Shown: positions 1 to 8,871, counted from the stretch's first letter. The stretch is 33,477 nt of DNA from Chloroflexota bacterium (GCA_002718455.1 PBER01000001.1:20095-53571), one strand, 5' to 3'. Program-made: numbers and translations. The notes: generated from the sequence alone by a model not told the origin.

Positions 1-160
1 ATCAAAAAATCAATATTTTGATTTCATAGGATTTAATAATAATTTTGTTCCTAATTACAATAAAAAAATAGATTGTATTTTCCAATTAAGAACTGATCTA
101 TGGAACGGGGTAATTCAAAAAAAATTGCAATTATTAGAGATTGAGAACTCACTGATTTAA
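1..160 (+). CDS. recJ: RecJ single-stranded-DNA exonuclease, C-terminal end (partial)
   Basis: The window opens inside a gene whose last 52 codons are readable from base 2 and stop with TAA at 158-160. The residues FQLRTDLWNGVIQKKLQLLE match the end of the OB-fold domain of RecJ, where a hydrophobic strand leads into a conserved N/L-W-N/R-G turn and a final L-Q-L strand. RecJ degrades single-stranded DNA 5' to 3' in recombination and mismatch or base-excision repair. The DHH catalytic domain lies to the left, outside the window. The stop codon overlaps the lgt stop codon on the other strand by 4 bp. The call rests on this short tail only, so another protein with a RecJ-type OB domain is possible but less likely. 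Confidence 0.72.
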   Translation, partial: SKNQYFDFIGFNNNFVPNYNKKIDCIFQLRTDLWNGVIQKKLQLLEIENSLI

Positions 161-996
161 TTATTTGTATTCCTTCGAGTTTTCAAACCTATAATGATTG
201 CAGATAAAACAAAACAAACTAAAGAGATAAAATGAGCTTCTTGAAATCCTAAGAAATATACATGATCAAGCCTTATCCACTGAATCATAAATCTACCAAA
301 ACTATACCAAGCAAGATATACAAACCACAGACTACCTAATGGTTTCAATTTTCCTCGAAGTACAACCAAAAGTACCAATCCTAAAATATCCCATATAAAT
401 TCATACAAGGCTGCTGGGTGAACTGGAGTGTGTAATATGGTACCTCCAGGAAAATGACCATTACTCCAAACTTCACTGTTTGATATACACTGCAAACCTG
501 GAGAATCTGGATGGGTGAAATACCATCCAAAAAAAAGATCAGTTGCTCGAGAACAATGTTCCCCGTTTATAATATCTCCAATTCTCCCAATTGCTTGAGC
601 AGAAAGCATTGCTGGTGCAGCAAAATCCATTAATTGTCCGATAAAATCATAAGAAAATTTACGATATAGAAGATAACTTGCTCCACCAATCCAACCACCC
701 AAAATACCACCCCAAAGAGCTATTCCTCCCTTCCATATATATAATAAATAAATCGGATTACTTGAGTAATAATCTAGGTTATCTGCTATATGTACAAATC
801 TTGCTCCAATGATACCTGCAATGATCCCCCAGGAAGCAGTGTTATAAATAATATCTTCATCTATATTTAATTTTTTCGCTTGTTTTACAACAATATATAT
901 AGCTACAACGACTCCGATAAAAGAAAGAAACCCGTGCCAAGACATCATAAAAGGGCCTATAGAAAAAATCATCGGATCAAATGGAATATTAATCAT
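157..996 (-). CDS. lgt: Prolipoprotein diacylglyceryl transferase
   Basis: Lgt moves a diacylglyceryl group from phosphatidylglycerol to the lipobox cysteine of prolipoproteins, the first step of lipoprotein maturation in the cytoplasmic membrane. The 279-aa product has the usual length and seven or so hydrophobic segments. Family motifs seen are GARFVHI (64-70), GGIALWGGILGG (90-101), the signature GRIGDIINGE (137-146) with the essential Arg region, HPAALYE (193-199) and GRFMIQWIR (234-242). It starts with ATG, about 110 bp from the divergently transcribed recombinase gene. A client is present in this window: the AapJ binding protein has a clear lipobox. Confidence in family and function is high. 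Confidence 0.95.
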   Translation of the reverse strand: MINIPFDPMIFSIGPFMMSWHGFLSFIGVVVAIYIVVKQAKKLNIDEDIIYNTASWGIIAGIIGARFVHIADNLDYYSSNPIYLLYIWKGGIALWGGILGGWIGGASYLLYRKFSYDFIGQLMDFAAPAMLSAQAIGRIGDIINGEHCSRATDLFFGWYFTHPDSPGLQCISNSEVWSNGHFPGGTILHTPVHPAALYEFIWDILGLVLLVVLRGKLKPLGSLWFVYLAWYSFGRFMIQWIRLDHVYFLGFQEAHFISLVCFVLSAIIIGLKTRRNTNN

Positions 997-1105
997 AGTT
1001 TAAAGACAAATAACCTGTTTAGTTTTTTTCTTGAACTTATAAAGTCTAGTATTTATCATAAATATCAAAGATTCAAGTTAAACATGTTTCATTTAAATAA
1101 GATTT

Positions 1106-2002
1106 ATGAATTTTGATGAACATTTAGAAAAGTTTTATTATTATTTATCTTCAGAAAAAAGATATAGCATTAACACGCTTGAATCTTATTCAAATGATTT
1201 AAAATTACTCACTAATTTTCTTGAATCTAAACAGAAAAAAAACTGGAAAAGCATAAGTGAATCAGATATAACAAATTATTTCAAAGGCCTAAATAAAAGT
1301 TTATCTAAAAATACTACTAAAAGAAAATATGCATCCATAAAATCATTTTTTAAATTTTTGTTGCAAGAAGGATATATTCATAAAAACATTTTAATGGACA
1401 TAAAATCACCAAAATCTTCCTCTGCAATTCCTAAGCCTCTATCGATCAAAGAAATGGATATGATTTTAATGAAAACTAATACTTCAAAAAAATTTTCCCG
1501 CGACACATCTATCTTTACTACTATGTATGCAGCTGGACTTAGAGTAAGTGAGGTTCTAAATATTAATTTAGGTGGAATAAAAATAACTGACAAGACATTA
1601 AAAGTATCTGGAAAAGGAAGTAAGGAAAGAATTTTGCCCATATATCAAGAAGCTTGTAAAGAATTACAATATTACATAAAAAATATTAGACCTTTTTTCT
1701 CTAAAGATAATGATTTCTATTCTTTATTATTTACTGATAAAAACTCTAAACCTATGACAAGACAATACGTATGGCGTTCATTAAAGATTAGAGCATTAAA
1801 AGCTGGTATCAATAAAAATGTTTCACCTCATATGATAAGACATAGTTATGCAACTCATCTACTACAAGGAGGGGCTAGCATACGACATGTTCAAGAGTTC
1901 TTAGGTCATAATTCTGTTGAATCTACTCAAATATATACAAAGATACCTAATCAAAGATTGATTAAAGATTATAATCTTGCACATCCTAGAGGAAATCAAT
2001 AA
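1106..2002 (+). CDS. Tyrosine recombinase of the XerC/XerD type
   Basis: Site-specific recombinase expected to resolve chromosome dimers at dif during division. The 298-aa length is typical for XerC/XerD. Residues 1-100 form the SAM-like core-binding domain and 110-290 the catalytic domain. The full catalytic set is visible: Arg146 in AAGLRVSE, Lys170 in KGSKER, His242 and Arg245 in HMIRH, His268 in LGHNS and the nucleophile Tyr277 in IYTKI. The end LAHPRG is also typical. It starts the rightward run recombinase, cytidylate-kinase-like, small membrane protein, uvrC, with 21 bp to the next gene. No attachment sites or cargo genes are seen, so a housekeeping role is more likely than a mobile-element integrase. 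XerC cannot be told from XerD here. Confidence 0.9.
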   Translation: MNFDEHLEKFYYYLSSEKRYSINTLESYSNDLKLLTNFLESKQKKNWKSISESDITNYFKGLNKSLSKNTTKRKYASIKSFFKFLLQEGYIHKNILMDIKSPKSSSAIPKPLSIKEMDMILMKTNTSKKFSRDTSIFTTMYAAGLRVSEVLNINLGGIKITDKTLKVSGKGSKERILPIYQEACKELQYYIKNIRPFFSKDNDFYSLLFTDKNSKPMTRQYVWRSLKIRALKAGINKNVSPHMIRHSYATHLLQGGASIRHVQEFLGHNSVESTQIYTKIPNQRLIKDYNLAHPRGNQ

Positions 2003-2023
2003 AATAACTATTAGGAGATTATA

Positions 2024-2719
2024 ATGACCGTAATTACTGTAGAAGGGTTTTTGGGATCAGGTTATCAAAATATTGGTAAAAAAGTTGCCAGAAAACTAAA
2101 TATTGACTTTGTTGATAGGTTTTTGCTATCTAAAGTTGCTGAATTAACAAATACTAAATTATCTGATGTTTTAGATTTGGAAAAACCTGAAGACACTTTA
2201 ATACAAAAACTTTCAAAAAAAATTCTAATAATGTTAGAACGCTCAGCCTTAACTGGAGGGGGTTCAGATCCGTTCTTTGGTCATGGGGTAGAAAGCCTTC
2301 TTTCTCAACCTTATAAAGATTTTCCACACACTGAATCATTGACCGAAAACATAGATTTTAATAAATCAATTACTAGGGTTGTAAATTCACTTGCAAAACA
2401 GGGTAATGTTTTGATTTTAGGTAGAGGAGCATCTGGAATATTAAGAAAAAATAAAGACACACTGAAAATAGGAATATTTTGTGAATATGAACTTAGGTTA
2501 AAAAAATATGCAAAGAGAAATAAAATAAGTATAGAAGAGTCACGTATAAAAATTGATTCTTATGATTCTGCAAAAAGAAATTATTATTTAAATGTATTTC
2601 AAAAAGAACCTTTAGATCCATCAATGTTCAGTTTAATTTTCAATACGGAAATATTATCAGATTCAGAAATCATTGAAGATATCTGTGCTGCCGCAAAAAA
2701 ATATATAGTAAAATCATAA
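2024..2719 (+). CDS. Cytidylate-kinase-like P-loop protein
   Basis: The 231-aa product belongs to the cytidylate-kinase-like family (Cytidylate_kin2 type). It opens with a strand and a P-loop-like turn, EGFLGSGYQNIGKKVA (residues 7-22), followed by ARKLNIDFVD, which resembles the nucleotide-kinase lead-in. A later GRGASGIL segment and the C-terminal lid-like Arg/Lys helix fit a nucleotide-binding fold. In place of the classic GxxGxGK there is GFLGSGYQ, so true CMP kinase activity is uncertain; many members of this family have no assigned substrate. The ribosome binding site TAGGAG lies just before the ATG. It ends 4 bp before the small membrane-protein gene, so the two are probably co-translated. 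Confidence 0.75.
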   Translation: MTVITVEGFLGSGYQNIGKKVARKLNIDFVDRFLLSKVAELTNTKLSDVLDLEKPEDTLIQKLSKKILIMLERSALTGGGSDPFFGHGVESLLSQPYKDFPHTESLTENIDFNKSITRVVNSLAKQGNVLILGRGASGILRKNKDTLKIGIFCEYELRLKKYAKRNKISIEESRIKIDSYDSAKRNYYLNVFQKEPLDPSMFSLIFNTEILSDSEIIEDICAAAKKYIVKS

Positions 2720-2723
2720 GATA

Positions 2724-2969
2724 ATGGCAAAGAAAGTTAGAAAAAACAAAAAGAATAGAAAACCCAATGTTTTTGTGCAAGATACATCTATTACAGTTAC
2801 GGAAACAAAACAAATTGATTCAATAAAAAGTGAACAGCCTTCATTAAAAATATCTCAAAGAAATCCAACTGTTACCAATGAATTTTCATATGGGGAATTA
2901 ATCAAAATGGGGTATATTACATCCTCTATTTTTGTTATATTAATTATCCTTACTTTCATACTTGGATAA
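2724..2969 (+). CDS. Small C-terminally anchored membrane protein, function unknown
   Basis: I do not recognise this 81-aa product. Its first 15 residues are strongly basic (KKVRKNKKNRK), the middle is polar and probably unstructured, and residues 62-81 form one hydrophobic segment ending at the C-terminus (YITSSIFVILIILTFILG). This suggests a tail-anchored protein with the basic part in the cytoplasm, which could contact nucleic acid or ribosomes. The overall plan loosely recalls SecE-like small anchors, but no SecE motif is visible. It sits tightly between the cytidylate-kinase-like gene (4 bp) and uvrC (3 bp), so it is very likely translated as part of that operon. Confidence 0.6.
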   Translation: MAKKVRKNKKNRKPNVFVQDTSITVTETKQIDSIKSEQPSLKISQRNPTVTNEFSYGELIKMGYITSSIFVILIILTFILG

Positions 2970-2972
2970 ATT

Positions 2973-4826
2973 TTGACACTATCTAAAAATATAATAAAAA
3001 ATCGAATAGGTGAAATTCCAAAAAAGCCAGGTGTTTATCTTCACATGAATAAAGAAGGAGAAGTTATTTATGTTGGAAAATCAAATTCTTTATTTGAAAG
3101 AATAAAATTTTACTTTACTAAACAAGAAGAAATTTCAGAAAAGGTAAAAGAACTAATTTCTAATATTAGTGATTTTGATTATATTGTTACAGAAACAGAA
3201 CAGGAAGCATTGTTATTAGAAAATCAACTGATAAAACGGCACAAACCAAAATACAATGCAAGATTAAAAGATGATAAATCATACCCATTCATAAAAATCA
3301 CCAAAAACGAAGATTTTCCACAAGTTATTATAACTAGAAATCCCAAAAGAAATGATAAAAATAAGTATTTTGGACCTTATTCATCAGTAAGTAGTGTTAG
3401 AAAAACATTAAACCTATTAAGTAAAATTTTCCCTTATAGAAGTTGTAATAAATTAATTACAGGGAATGATAAAAATGCTTGTATAGAATTTGAAATTGGG
3501 AGATGCAATGCACCGTGTATAGGTAATGCAAGTAAATCAGAATATTCAGAAGTGATAAATAGCGTAGAATCATTTTTGAATGGTAATACATCTCCAATTG
3601 TAAAAGATTTAAAAAAAGACATGAAGCAAGCTTCAATGGAACAAAAGTATGAAAAAGCTGCAATTTTTAGAGATAGAATACAATCCATAAAGAAATTACT
3701 TGAAAAACAAAAGGTTTCAGGACTTAGAAATGAAAGTTTTGATTTAGTCGCTCTACATAAATCTGAACAAGAATCAATGATCGTAATATTTAAGATTCGA
3801 AAAGGTAATATGATAGGTCATGAAAAAATTAATGTTGAAAAAACTAAAGATATATTGCCCGAAGAAATTATTCGTTTATTTTTGATTGATTTTTATTCCA
3901 AAGCTATACATATTCCAAACAATATAATCGTATCACATATGCCAAATGAATCCGATGTTATACAAAATCTTCTTGAAACACAAATAAATAATAAAATTAA
4001 AATTTCAAAACCTTTGAGGGGAAGTAAAAAAGATTTACTGAAAATGGCTCTATCAAATGCAGAAGAAGCGTTATTACAATGGCAAATCAAGTGGATCAAT
4101 GATTCTAAAAAAACACAAAAAGCTTTGAGTGAATTACAAATTGAATTAGGATTATCAAATAATCCAAAAAGAATTGAATGTTTCGATATATCGCATATTC
4201 AAGGTACAAGTGTAGTTGGATCAATGTCTGTCTTTGAAAATGGTTTCCCAAAAAAAAGTGATTATAGAAGATTTAAATTATCTAAAGATAAAAATGACGA
4301 TTTTGCATCAATTAGAGAAATTATTGAAAGAAGATATTCCAAATTGAAAGAAAAAAATACAAATATTTCAAAAAAATTAGATTCTTTTAGTAAATATCCC
4401 GATTTAATTCTAATTGATGGTGGAAAAGGGCAATTAAGTTCGGCTCTACAAGTTCTACTTGAATTAGGTATGGCTAATATTCCCCTAGCTGCTATAGCAA
4501 AAAAAGAAGAAGAATTATTTTTACCTTTTTCTGATGAATCCATAATTTTAAATAAATATTCACAAGGTTTGTATCTTATTCAAAGAATTAGAGATGAGGC
4601 TCACAGATTCGCGATAACATATCATAGAAATGTAAGAAAAAAACAATATACTGAATCAAGTTTAGATTCAATAAAAGGTGTAGGTAATATTACAAAAAAA
4701 TTATTGATGGAAAAATTTAAATCTATCGATAGTATGAAAAATTCTACTATTGAAGAATTGGCGTCAACTAAAAACGTAAATTATAAATTAGCAACTAAGA
4801 TTCTAGATAAGTTAAATTCCATATAA
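2973..4826 (+). CDS. uvrC: UvrABC excinuclease subunit C
   Basis: UvrC makes both incisions around a lesion in nucleotide excision repair. The 617-aa product has the full domain order: GIY-YIG nuclease at 14-95 (GVYLHM at 20-25, VIYVGKS at 31-37), a cysteine-rich linker, a UVR motif near 205-245, an RNase-H-like second nuclease (CFDISHIQG, LILIDGGKGQ, DEAHRFAITYHR) and C-terminal helix-hairpin-helix repeats (SIKGVGNITKKLL). Four cysteines at 158, 170, 178 and 182 have the 12-8-4 spacing reported for the UvrC iron-sulfur cluster. The start is TTG at 2973, 3 bp after the preceding stop; it keeps the standard N-terminus. The last 15 bp overlap the convergent ORF to the right. Confidence 0.97.
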   Translation: MTLSKNIIKNRIGEIPKKPGVYLHMNKEGEVIYVGKSNSLFERIKFYFTKQEEISEKVKELISNISDFDYIVTETEQEALLLENQLIKRHKPKYNARLKDDKSYPFIKITKNEDFPQVIITRNPKRNDKNKYFGPYSSVSSVRKTLNLLSKIFPYRSCNKLITGNDKNACIEFEIGRCNAPCIGNASKSEYSEVINSVESFLNGNTSPIVKDLKKDMKQASMEQKYEKAAIFRDRIQSIKKLLEKQKVSGLRNESFDLVALHKSEQESMIVIFKIRKGNMIGHEKINVEKTKDILPEEIIRLFLIDFYSKAIHIPNNIIVSHMPNESDVIQNLLETQINNKIKISKPLRGSKKDLLKMALSNAEEALLQWQIKWINDSKKTQKALSELQIELGLSNNPKRIECFDISHIQGTSVVGSMSVFENGFPKKSDYRRFKLSKDKNDDFASIREIIERRYSKLKEKNTNISKKLDSFSKYPDLILIDGGKGQLSSALQVLLELGMANIPLAAIAKKEEELFLPFSDESIILNKYSQGLYLIQRIRDEAHRFAITYHRNVRKKQYTESSLDSIKGVGNITKKLLMEKFKSIDSMKNSTIEELASTKNVNYKLATKILDKLNSI

Positions 4827-5393
4827 ATCCAACCTAGCCTCTAATAGCTTTATAGCCGCCATAATTGATTCTTTAGATTCTTCAACTTCAAGATTAACAC
4901 CCGATAATTGTAATTTTAAATCTTTGTAGTCAATTAGGTCCTTGTTTTCAATAGAAACATTTGATCGATGCAATCGTATATTTAATATAAGATTCCTTAG
5001 TCTCCGTAATGTCTTTTTTTCAATTTTTTGGTCCAATATATTTGTAAAGTCATCTAAGGTAGGGTTAGAAGGTAAATCTCGTGCAAAACGATTCAAAAGT
5101 GGAAAAGTTTTAGAAGTTGAATATAATTCTTTAGAAATATTAGACAAATATGAAGAATCAGTTAGATTTTTACCAAGGGAAGTTAATTGAAAGGGATTTC
5201 CGGTTGTTATAAGACCCCATAAGCGAGAAGAAGATAAACGTAGATTAAAAGCACCACCGGTATCACTTAAGCCAAGAGTACGGGCAAAATAGTCTTTTTT
5301 AATTAAATTTAAATTTATGGATAACATCGGCTTAATAAATTTTATACTTTCTGTAAGGGTAAAATCTGGTATTTTTGTTTTATTTATAATCAA
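4812..5393 (-). CDS. Hypothetical protein, possibly winged-helix
   Basis: I do not recognise this 193-aa product. The N-terminal half shows an alternation of helices and a T-x-x-G/N-x-F-x-L-T-x-x-G-K pattern (residues 62-76, ITTGNPFQLTSLGK) that resembles the recognition helix and wing of winged-helix proteins. The C-terminal half is helical and rich in Lys, Arg, Glu and Leu (103-193). No catalytic motif or membrane segment is seen. The start is TTG at 5391-5393, with AGGAAGG only about 2 nt upstream, which is too close; the frame stays open to 5475 but holds no other ATG, GTG or TTG. A later ATG at residue 23 is an alternative. It overlaps the uvrC 3' end by 15 bp and faces the palindrome at 5481-5504 with its 5' end. 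Confidence 0.6.
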   Translation of the reverse strand: MIINKTKIPDFTLTESIKFIKPMLSINLNLIKKDYFARTLGLSDTGGAFNLRLSSSRLWGLITTGNPFQLTSLGKNLTDSSYLSNISKELYSTSKTFPLLNRFARDLPSNPTLDDFTNILDQKIEKKTLRRLRNLILNIRLHRSNVSIENKDLIDYKDLKLQLSGVNLEVEESKESIMAAIKLLEARLDLYGI

Positions 5394-5892
5394 AACCTTC
5401 CTGCTTTCTGTAGGAATATTGGAGGCATTTAGTAGGAAGTATAAATAATTGTATAATTTGCCACCATATAAAAGTTAAACAAGTTTATAAATATTTATAA
5501 ACTTAATTATTTAGTAGAAATCTATAGAGAATAAGTAAAATCAGGCACACATGCACTATTTTTCTTTAGTTTGCCATTTTGTGTAAAAAAATAGCATATA
5601 AATAAAATGTAACACTTTTTTTATCTCAAATAATTTTCATTATCAGTACATTTATTCTTATTTTGTGTATAAGATTTATAAAAATATTATTGTATATATT
5701 TTTTTGTTAATTTAATTTTAATTAAAATATTAACTTGAAATTGTTAATAATATTATCTCTGATGCAGTAAGGTAAAATAATTTTTTTATACATACCTTCT
5801 TGGAAGCAAAATGGTAGCAAGTTATTTAAAATATGAAATCATCTTTGAAAAGCTGAAAATATAAATAAAATATACTATACTTATCCATCAAT
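5394..5892. other. AT-rich intergenic region of about 500 bp without a convincing gene
   Basis: This divergent gap is far longer than others in the window. It contains a 24-bp palindrome (listed separately), the 9-mer TTTTGTGTA twice (near 5575 and 5656) and a run of AT-only inverted repeats around 5705-5735. TATACT boxes occur at 5871-5876 and 5876-5881, shortly before the MFS gene, but no well-spaced -35 box goes with them. No tRNA or other RNA gene is recognisable. Confidence 0.5.
5481..5504. repeat. 24-bp perfect palindrome
   Basis: The half-site AAGTTTATAAAT is followed directly by its exact reverse complement, with no spacer. It lies 88 bp upstream of the leftward hypothetical gene and about 390 bp upstream of the rightward MFS gene. 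A zero-spacer palindrome cannot form a tight RNA hairpin without opening its centre, so a binding site for a dimeric regulator is a reasonable inference. The AT-only centre could also be chance in such AT-rich DNA, although the flanking G/C pairs are conserved within the symmetry. Confidence 0.55.
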
Positions 5893-7152
5893 ATGATCCC
5901 AAATATATCACGTGAAAAAATCAAATCTATTTTCCCATATGATGCTTTTGAATATTTCGATTATAGGCTTTTATGGCTCTCTGGAGTAGCAGCTACATTA
6001 ACTATGAGCCTTCGTATGATCATAACTGGAGTTTGGTTATATGAGCGAACAGGACTAGGATCTACTTTAGCATATTTAGGATTAGTAGAACTGGCAGTCA
6101 GAATCCCATCTAATCTATATGGTGGCGTTTTTGCTGATAGGTTTGATAGAAAAAAAATGATTTCTATAACACAGTTTTTTAGCTTCTTTTTTATTGGTGT
6201 GATGGCAATTTTTGAAACTATAGATATGCTTGAAATATGGCATGTATATATTATAACGGGTATTTTATCAGCTACCAGCGTTGGAGGTCATCCTGCTAGA
6301 TCTGCCCTAACTGCCAGAGTTGTACCAAGAAAGATCTTAGGGCAAGCTGTTGCAATGAATACGATTACTTGGCAAATAGGATCTATATTGACTCCTTTCA
6401 TTTTCCTAGTAACTTCTTTTGGAGAAAGTCTGGCACTTGCATTTTGGTTGACAACTGCAATCGCAATAATTAGTGTTTTGTCTCCATTATTTATTAGACA
6501 AGGGGGAACTCCCGAAAATATAACCAATACAACAAGTGTAAATAAAAATCTCATTGAAGGTTTTAAATACGTAATGGCACACCCTATATTACCAGGTTTA
6601 TATATACTGGACGTAGGTGTCACGGTGGTTTCTTATTATCGTGAACTTTTTCCAATTTTTGCAAAACAGTTATATTCAAGAGGACGTGATGTAGTTTCAC
6701 TTATGACTGCATTTAATTCAGTTGGTGCAATTTTAGGTAGTTTATTAGTTATTTATACACATAAAGTAAAAAGAAAAGGTGTAGTTGTTCTTTATGCTAC
6801 TTTAATGTACGGTTTCTTATTAATTCTCTTTGGGTGGGCAACTTCACTTTGGATAGGTCTTTTCTCTTTGATTGCGTTAGGTGCCGCAGATGCGGTAGGA
6901 ATGACTATGAGGCAAACAATCGTTCAGCTAACAACTCCAGACCATTTGAGAGGCAGGGCTACAGCTGCACATTCTTTGGCTGCAATGAGTGCCAATGGGA
7001 TAGGGAAATGGGAAGTTGGATACGTTTCTGACGTTATCGGAGCTGGAAATACTTTGGTTATAGGTGGGTTTGTTTCTATAATTGTTGTATTGATAATTTG
7101 GTATGGCTTATCAGGAATTAGAAAATACAGTTATGTAGAAGAAAATAATTAA
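5893..7152 (+). CDS. MFS transporter, MFS_3 (EntS-like) family
   Basis: A 419-aa major facilitator with about 12 hydrophobic segments. The opening YFDYRLLWLSGVAATLTMS is the usual start of the MFS_3 / enterobactin-exporter-like family, and the loop between helices 2 and 3 carries GGVFADRFDRKKM (77-89), the MFS signature G-x-x-x-D-R-x-x-R/K-K. A central cytoplasmic loop near 205-225 separates the two halves. Members export small molecules such as siderophores, drugs or macrolides; the substrate here is unknown and no biosynthetic cluster lies beside it. The ATG at 5893 has no strong ribosome binding site. It ends 3 bp from the convergent second MFS gene. Confidence 0.85.
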   Translation: MIPNISREKIKSIFPYDAFEYFDYRLLWLSGVAATLTMSLRMIITGVWLYERTGLGSTLAYLGLVELAVRIPSNLYGGVFADRFDRKKMISITQFFSFFFIGVMAIFETIDMLEIWHVYIITGILSATSVGGHPARSALTARVVPRKILGQAVAMNTITWQIGSILTPFIFLVTSFGESLALAFWLTTAIAIISVLSPLFIRQGGTPENITNTTSVNKNLIEGFKYVMAHPILPGLYILDVGVTVVSYYRELFPIFAKQLYSRGRDVVSLMTAFNSVGAILGSLLVIYTHKVKRKGVVVLYATLMYGFLLILFGWATSLWIGLFSLIALGAADAVGMTMRQTIVQLTTPDHLRGRATAAHSLAAMSANGIGKWEVGYVSDVIGAGNTLVIGGFVSIIVVLIIWYGLSGIRKYSYVEENN

Positions 7153-7155
7153 AAT

Positions 7156-8871
7156 TTATTTCTTATTTTCTTTTTCAGCTACTAGGGCTCCTTCTCTTAC
7201 ATTAACTGTTGATAAATAAAGTGTACCAATGACGACTAAGGCCCAAATTATCAATACTCCCAATTTTTGACTACTTGCATTTACTGCAATTACATATATC
7301 AAAGGGCCCATTACAGTAGATGCTTTCATTGTGAAAGCATAAAAACCAAAAAATTCTGCAGATTTTTTGATTGGTGTCATCATTGAAAAACATGCTCTTG
7401 CTAAAGCTTGACTTCCTCCCAATACCATTCCACTTAGTAAACCCAAAATCATCCATTGAAACCCAATAGTAATACCAAGAGGTTGCCATAAATTTGATCT
7501 AAGAAATTCTGGCCAAATGTCGATCCATTTATCACTCAATTCAGTCGGATGCTTTGAGCTTACAGCTCTTATGGAATCCAGGTCGCCTCCTTTGACTACA
7601 ATTGAAAACAAACTACTTTTTTCATTCTTAATAATGTCGATGAAACTTGTCAGATCAGCTTTATTAAAAGAATGTCCCATTTCTTTGTGAAAATTATTTT
7701 TCCAAAAAATAACATCCGAATTTTCTTCGGTTGTTGAAAATTCAGGAGCAACTAGAATTTTATAGTTGTCTTTAGATTTAACATACTCAATTTGATAATC
7801 ATAATCTTCATCTTTTTCTAAGCTAAGAGGAGCAAATCCTAAAACAAATAGAATAATTATGATCCAACCCGATAAAGCAGTAATTAAAGCTTCTTTAGTT
7901 CCAAATTTATCAGCAAGCCAACCAAAAAGAATAGATCCTGGAGCAGCAACAAACTGAATAATCAAAATTGTTATCATATTAAAAATAAGATCTACGCCTA
8001 GAACATCTGCCCCATATGCCCCAGCAACAGAGATTACAGTTTGAATACCATCGTTAAAAATATAATAAGCTATTAAAAAAGTAAAAAGGTATTTAAACTT
8101 TTTTATTTCAGAAAAAGTTTGTCTTAATCTAGAAAATGCTGTGAGGATTATAGTAGAGAGTTTATCGTTTTTTGAATTTGATTCTATAGGTGGCTCTGGA
8201 ACAGTTTTTAGAGTCCATATTGACCAACCAAACCACCAAATACCCACTGAAACTATACAGAGTCTAGTTACTAAATCAACTGTTTCACTATCAAAATAGA
8301 TACTTGATCCTTGAATTAGTATCAAATGAAAAAGCAATAATAAACCTCCTCCAATATATCCATATGCATAGCCTTTAGTAGAAATTTCATTAACGTATTT
8401 ACTAGAAGCAAGACTGGGTAAAAGAGAATTGTAGAATACATTAGCTCCTGCAGCTCCAATATTAGCTATAAAATAGCATCCAATTAACCAAGCCCAAGAG
8501 TTAGCAACATAAGCAGAAAAAAAACTAATTATAGTAAATACAGATCCAATAATCATATAATATTTCAAAAAAGTTTTTTTCAAAGGTTTTGTATCAGCAA
8601 TAGCTCCCAGTATGGGACTGGATAGTGCAACGAACAGAGCAGATAAAGAAACCCCTAATGCCCAAAGTGAGGATCCTGTAAATGTTATTCCAAAAATTTT
8701 GGTTTGACTTCCAAATGCTGCCTGAAAAGCGACAACAAAATAAATAGGGAAAATAGCAGTTCCTGCAGAGGTGAAAAAAGCAGAATTCGCCCAATCATAT
8801 ATGCACCATCCCCTTATTGCGCTCCTGGTTTTCTTATCTAAATTTGCAACAGAATCGTGTTTATCGTTCAT
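7156..8871 (-). CDS. UMF1 (Atg22-like) family MFS transporter with an extra loop domain
   Basis: The N-terminus WCIYDWANSAFFTSAGTAIFP (22-42) is the hallmark of the UMF1/vacuole-effluxer Atg22-like branch of MFS proteins. Eukaryotic Atg22 exports amino acids from vacuoles; bacterial substrates are not established. At 571 aa it is longer than the usual 430-500 aa. The excess is a hydrophilic stretch at about residues 350-465 between two membrane segments, rich in acidic residues and Lys, which looks like a small folded domain outside the membrane. The MFS signature region GAIADTKPLKK (89-99) is present. The gene starts with ATG at 8871 and has 91 bp upstream before the MATE-like gene, which reads in the same direction. 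Confidence 0.85.
   Translation of the reverse strand: MNDKHDSVANLDKKTRSAIRGWCIYDWANSAFFTSAGTAIFPIYFVVAFQAAFGSQTKIFGITFTGSSLWALGVSLSALFVALSSPILGAIADTKPLKKTFLKYYMIIGSVFTIISFFSAYVANSWAWLIGCYFIANIGAAGANVFYNSLLPSLASSKYVNEISTKGYAYGYIGGGLLLLFHLILIQGSSIYFDSETVDLVTRLCIVSVGIWWFGWSIWTLKTVPEPPIESNSKNDKLSTIILTAFSRLRQTFSEIKKFKYLFTFLIAYYIFNDGIQTVISVAGAYGADVLGVDLIFNMITILIIQFVAAPGSILFGWLADKFGTKEALITALSGWIIIILFVLGFAPLSLEKDEDYDYQIEYVKSKDNYKILVAPEFSTTEENSDVIFWKNNFHKEMGHSFNKADLTSFIDIIKNEKSSLFSIVVKGGDLDSIRAVSSKHPTELSDKWIDIWPEFLRSNLWQPLGITIGFQWMILGLLSGMVLGGSQALARACFSMMTPIKKSAEFFGFYAFTMKASTVMGPLIYVIAVNASSQKLGVLIIWALVVIGTLYLSTVNVREGALVAEKENKK

Noticed and set aside
880-1116. Rightward 78-aa frame overlapping the lgt 5' end and the divergent gap
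   Set aside because: Composition is not protein-like, most of it is antisense to lgt, and it runs into the recombinase start.
1106-2002. Integrase of a genomic island
   Set aside because: Catalytic and length features fit XerC/XerD, and no tRNA, direct-repeat ends or mobile cargo are near.
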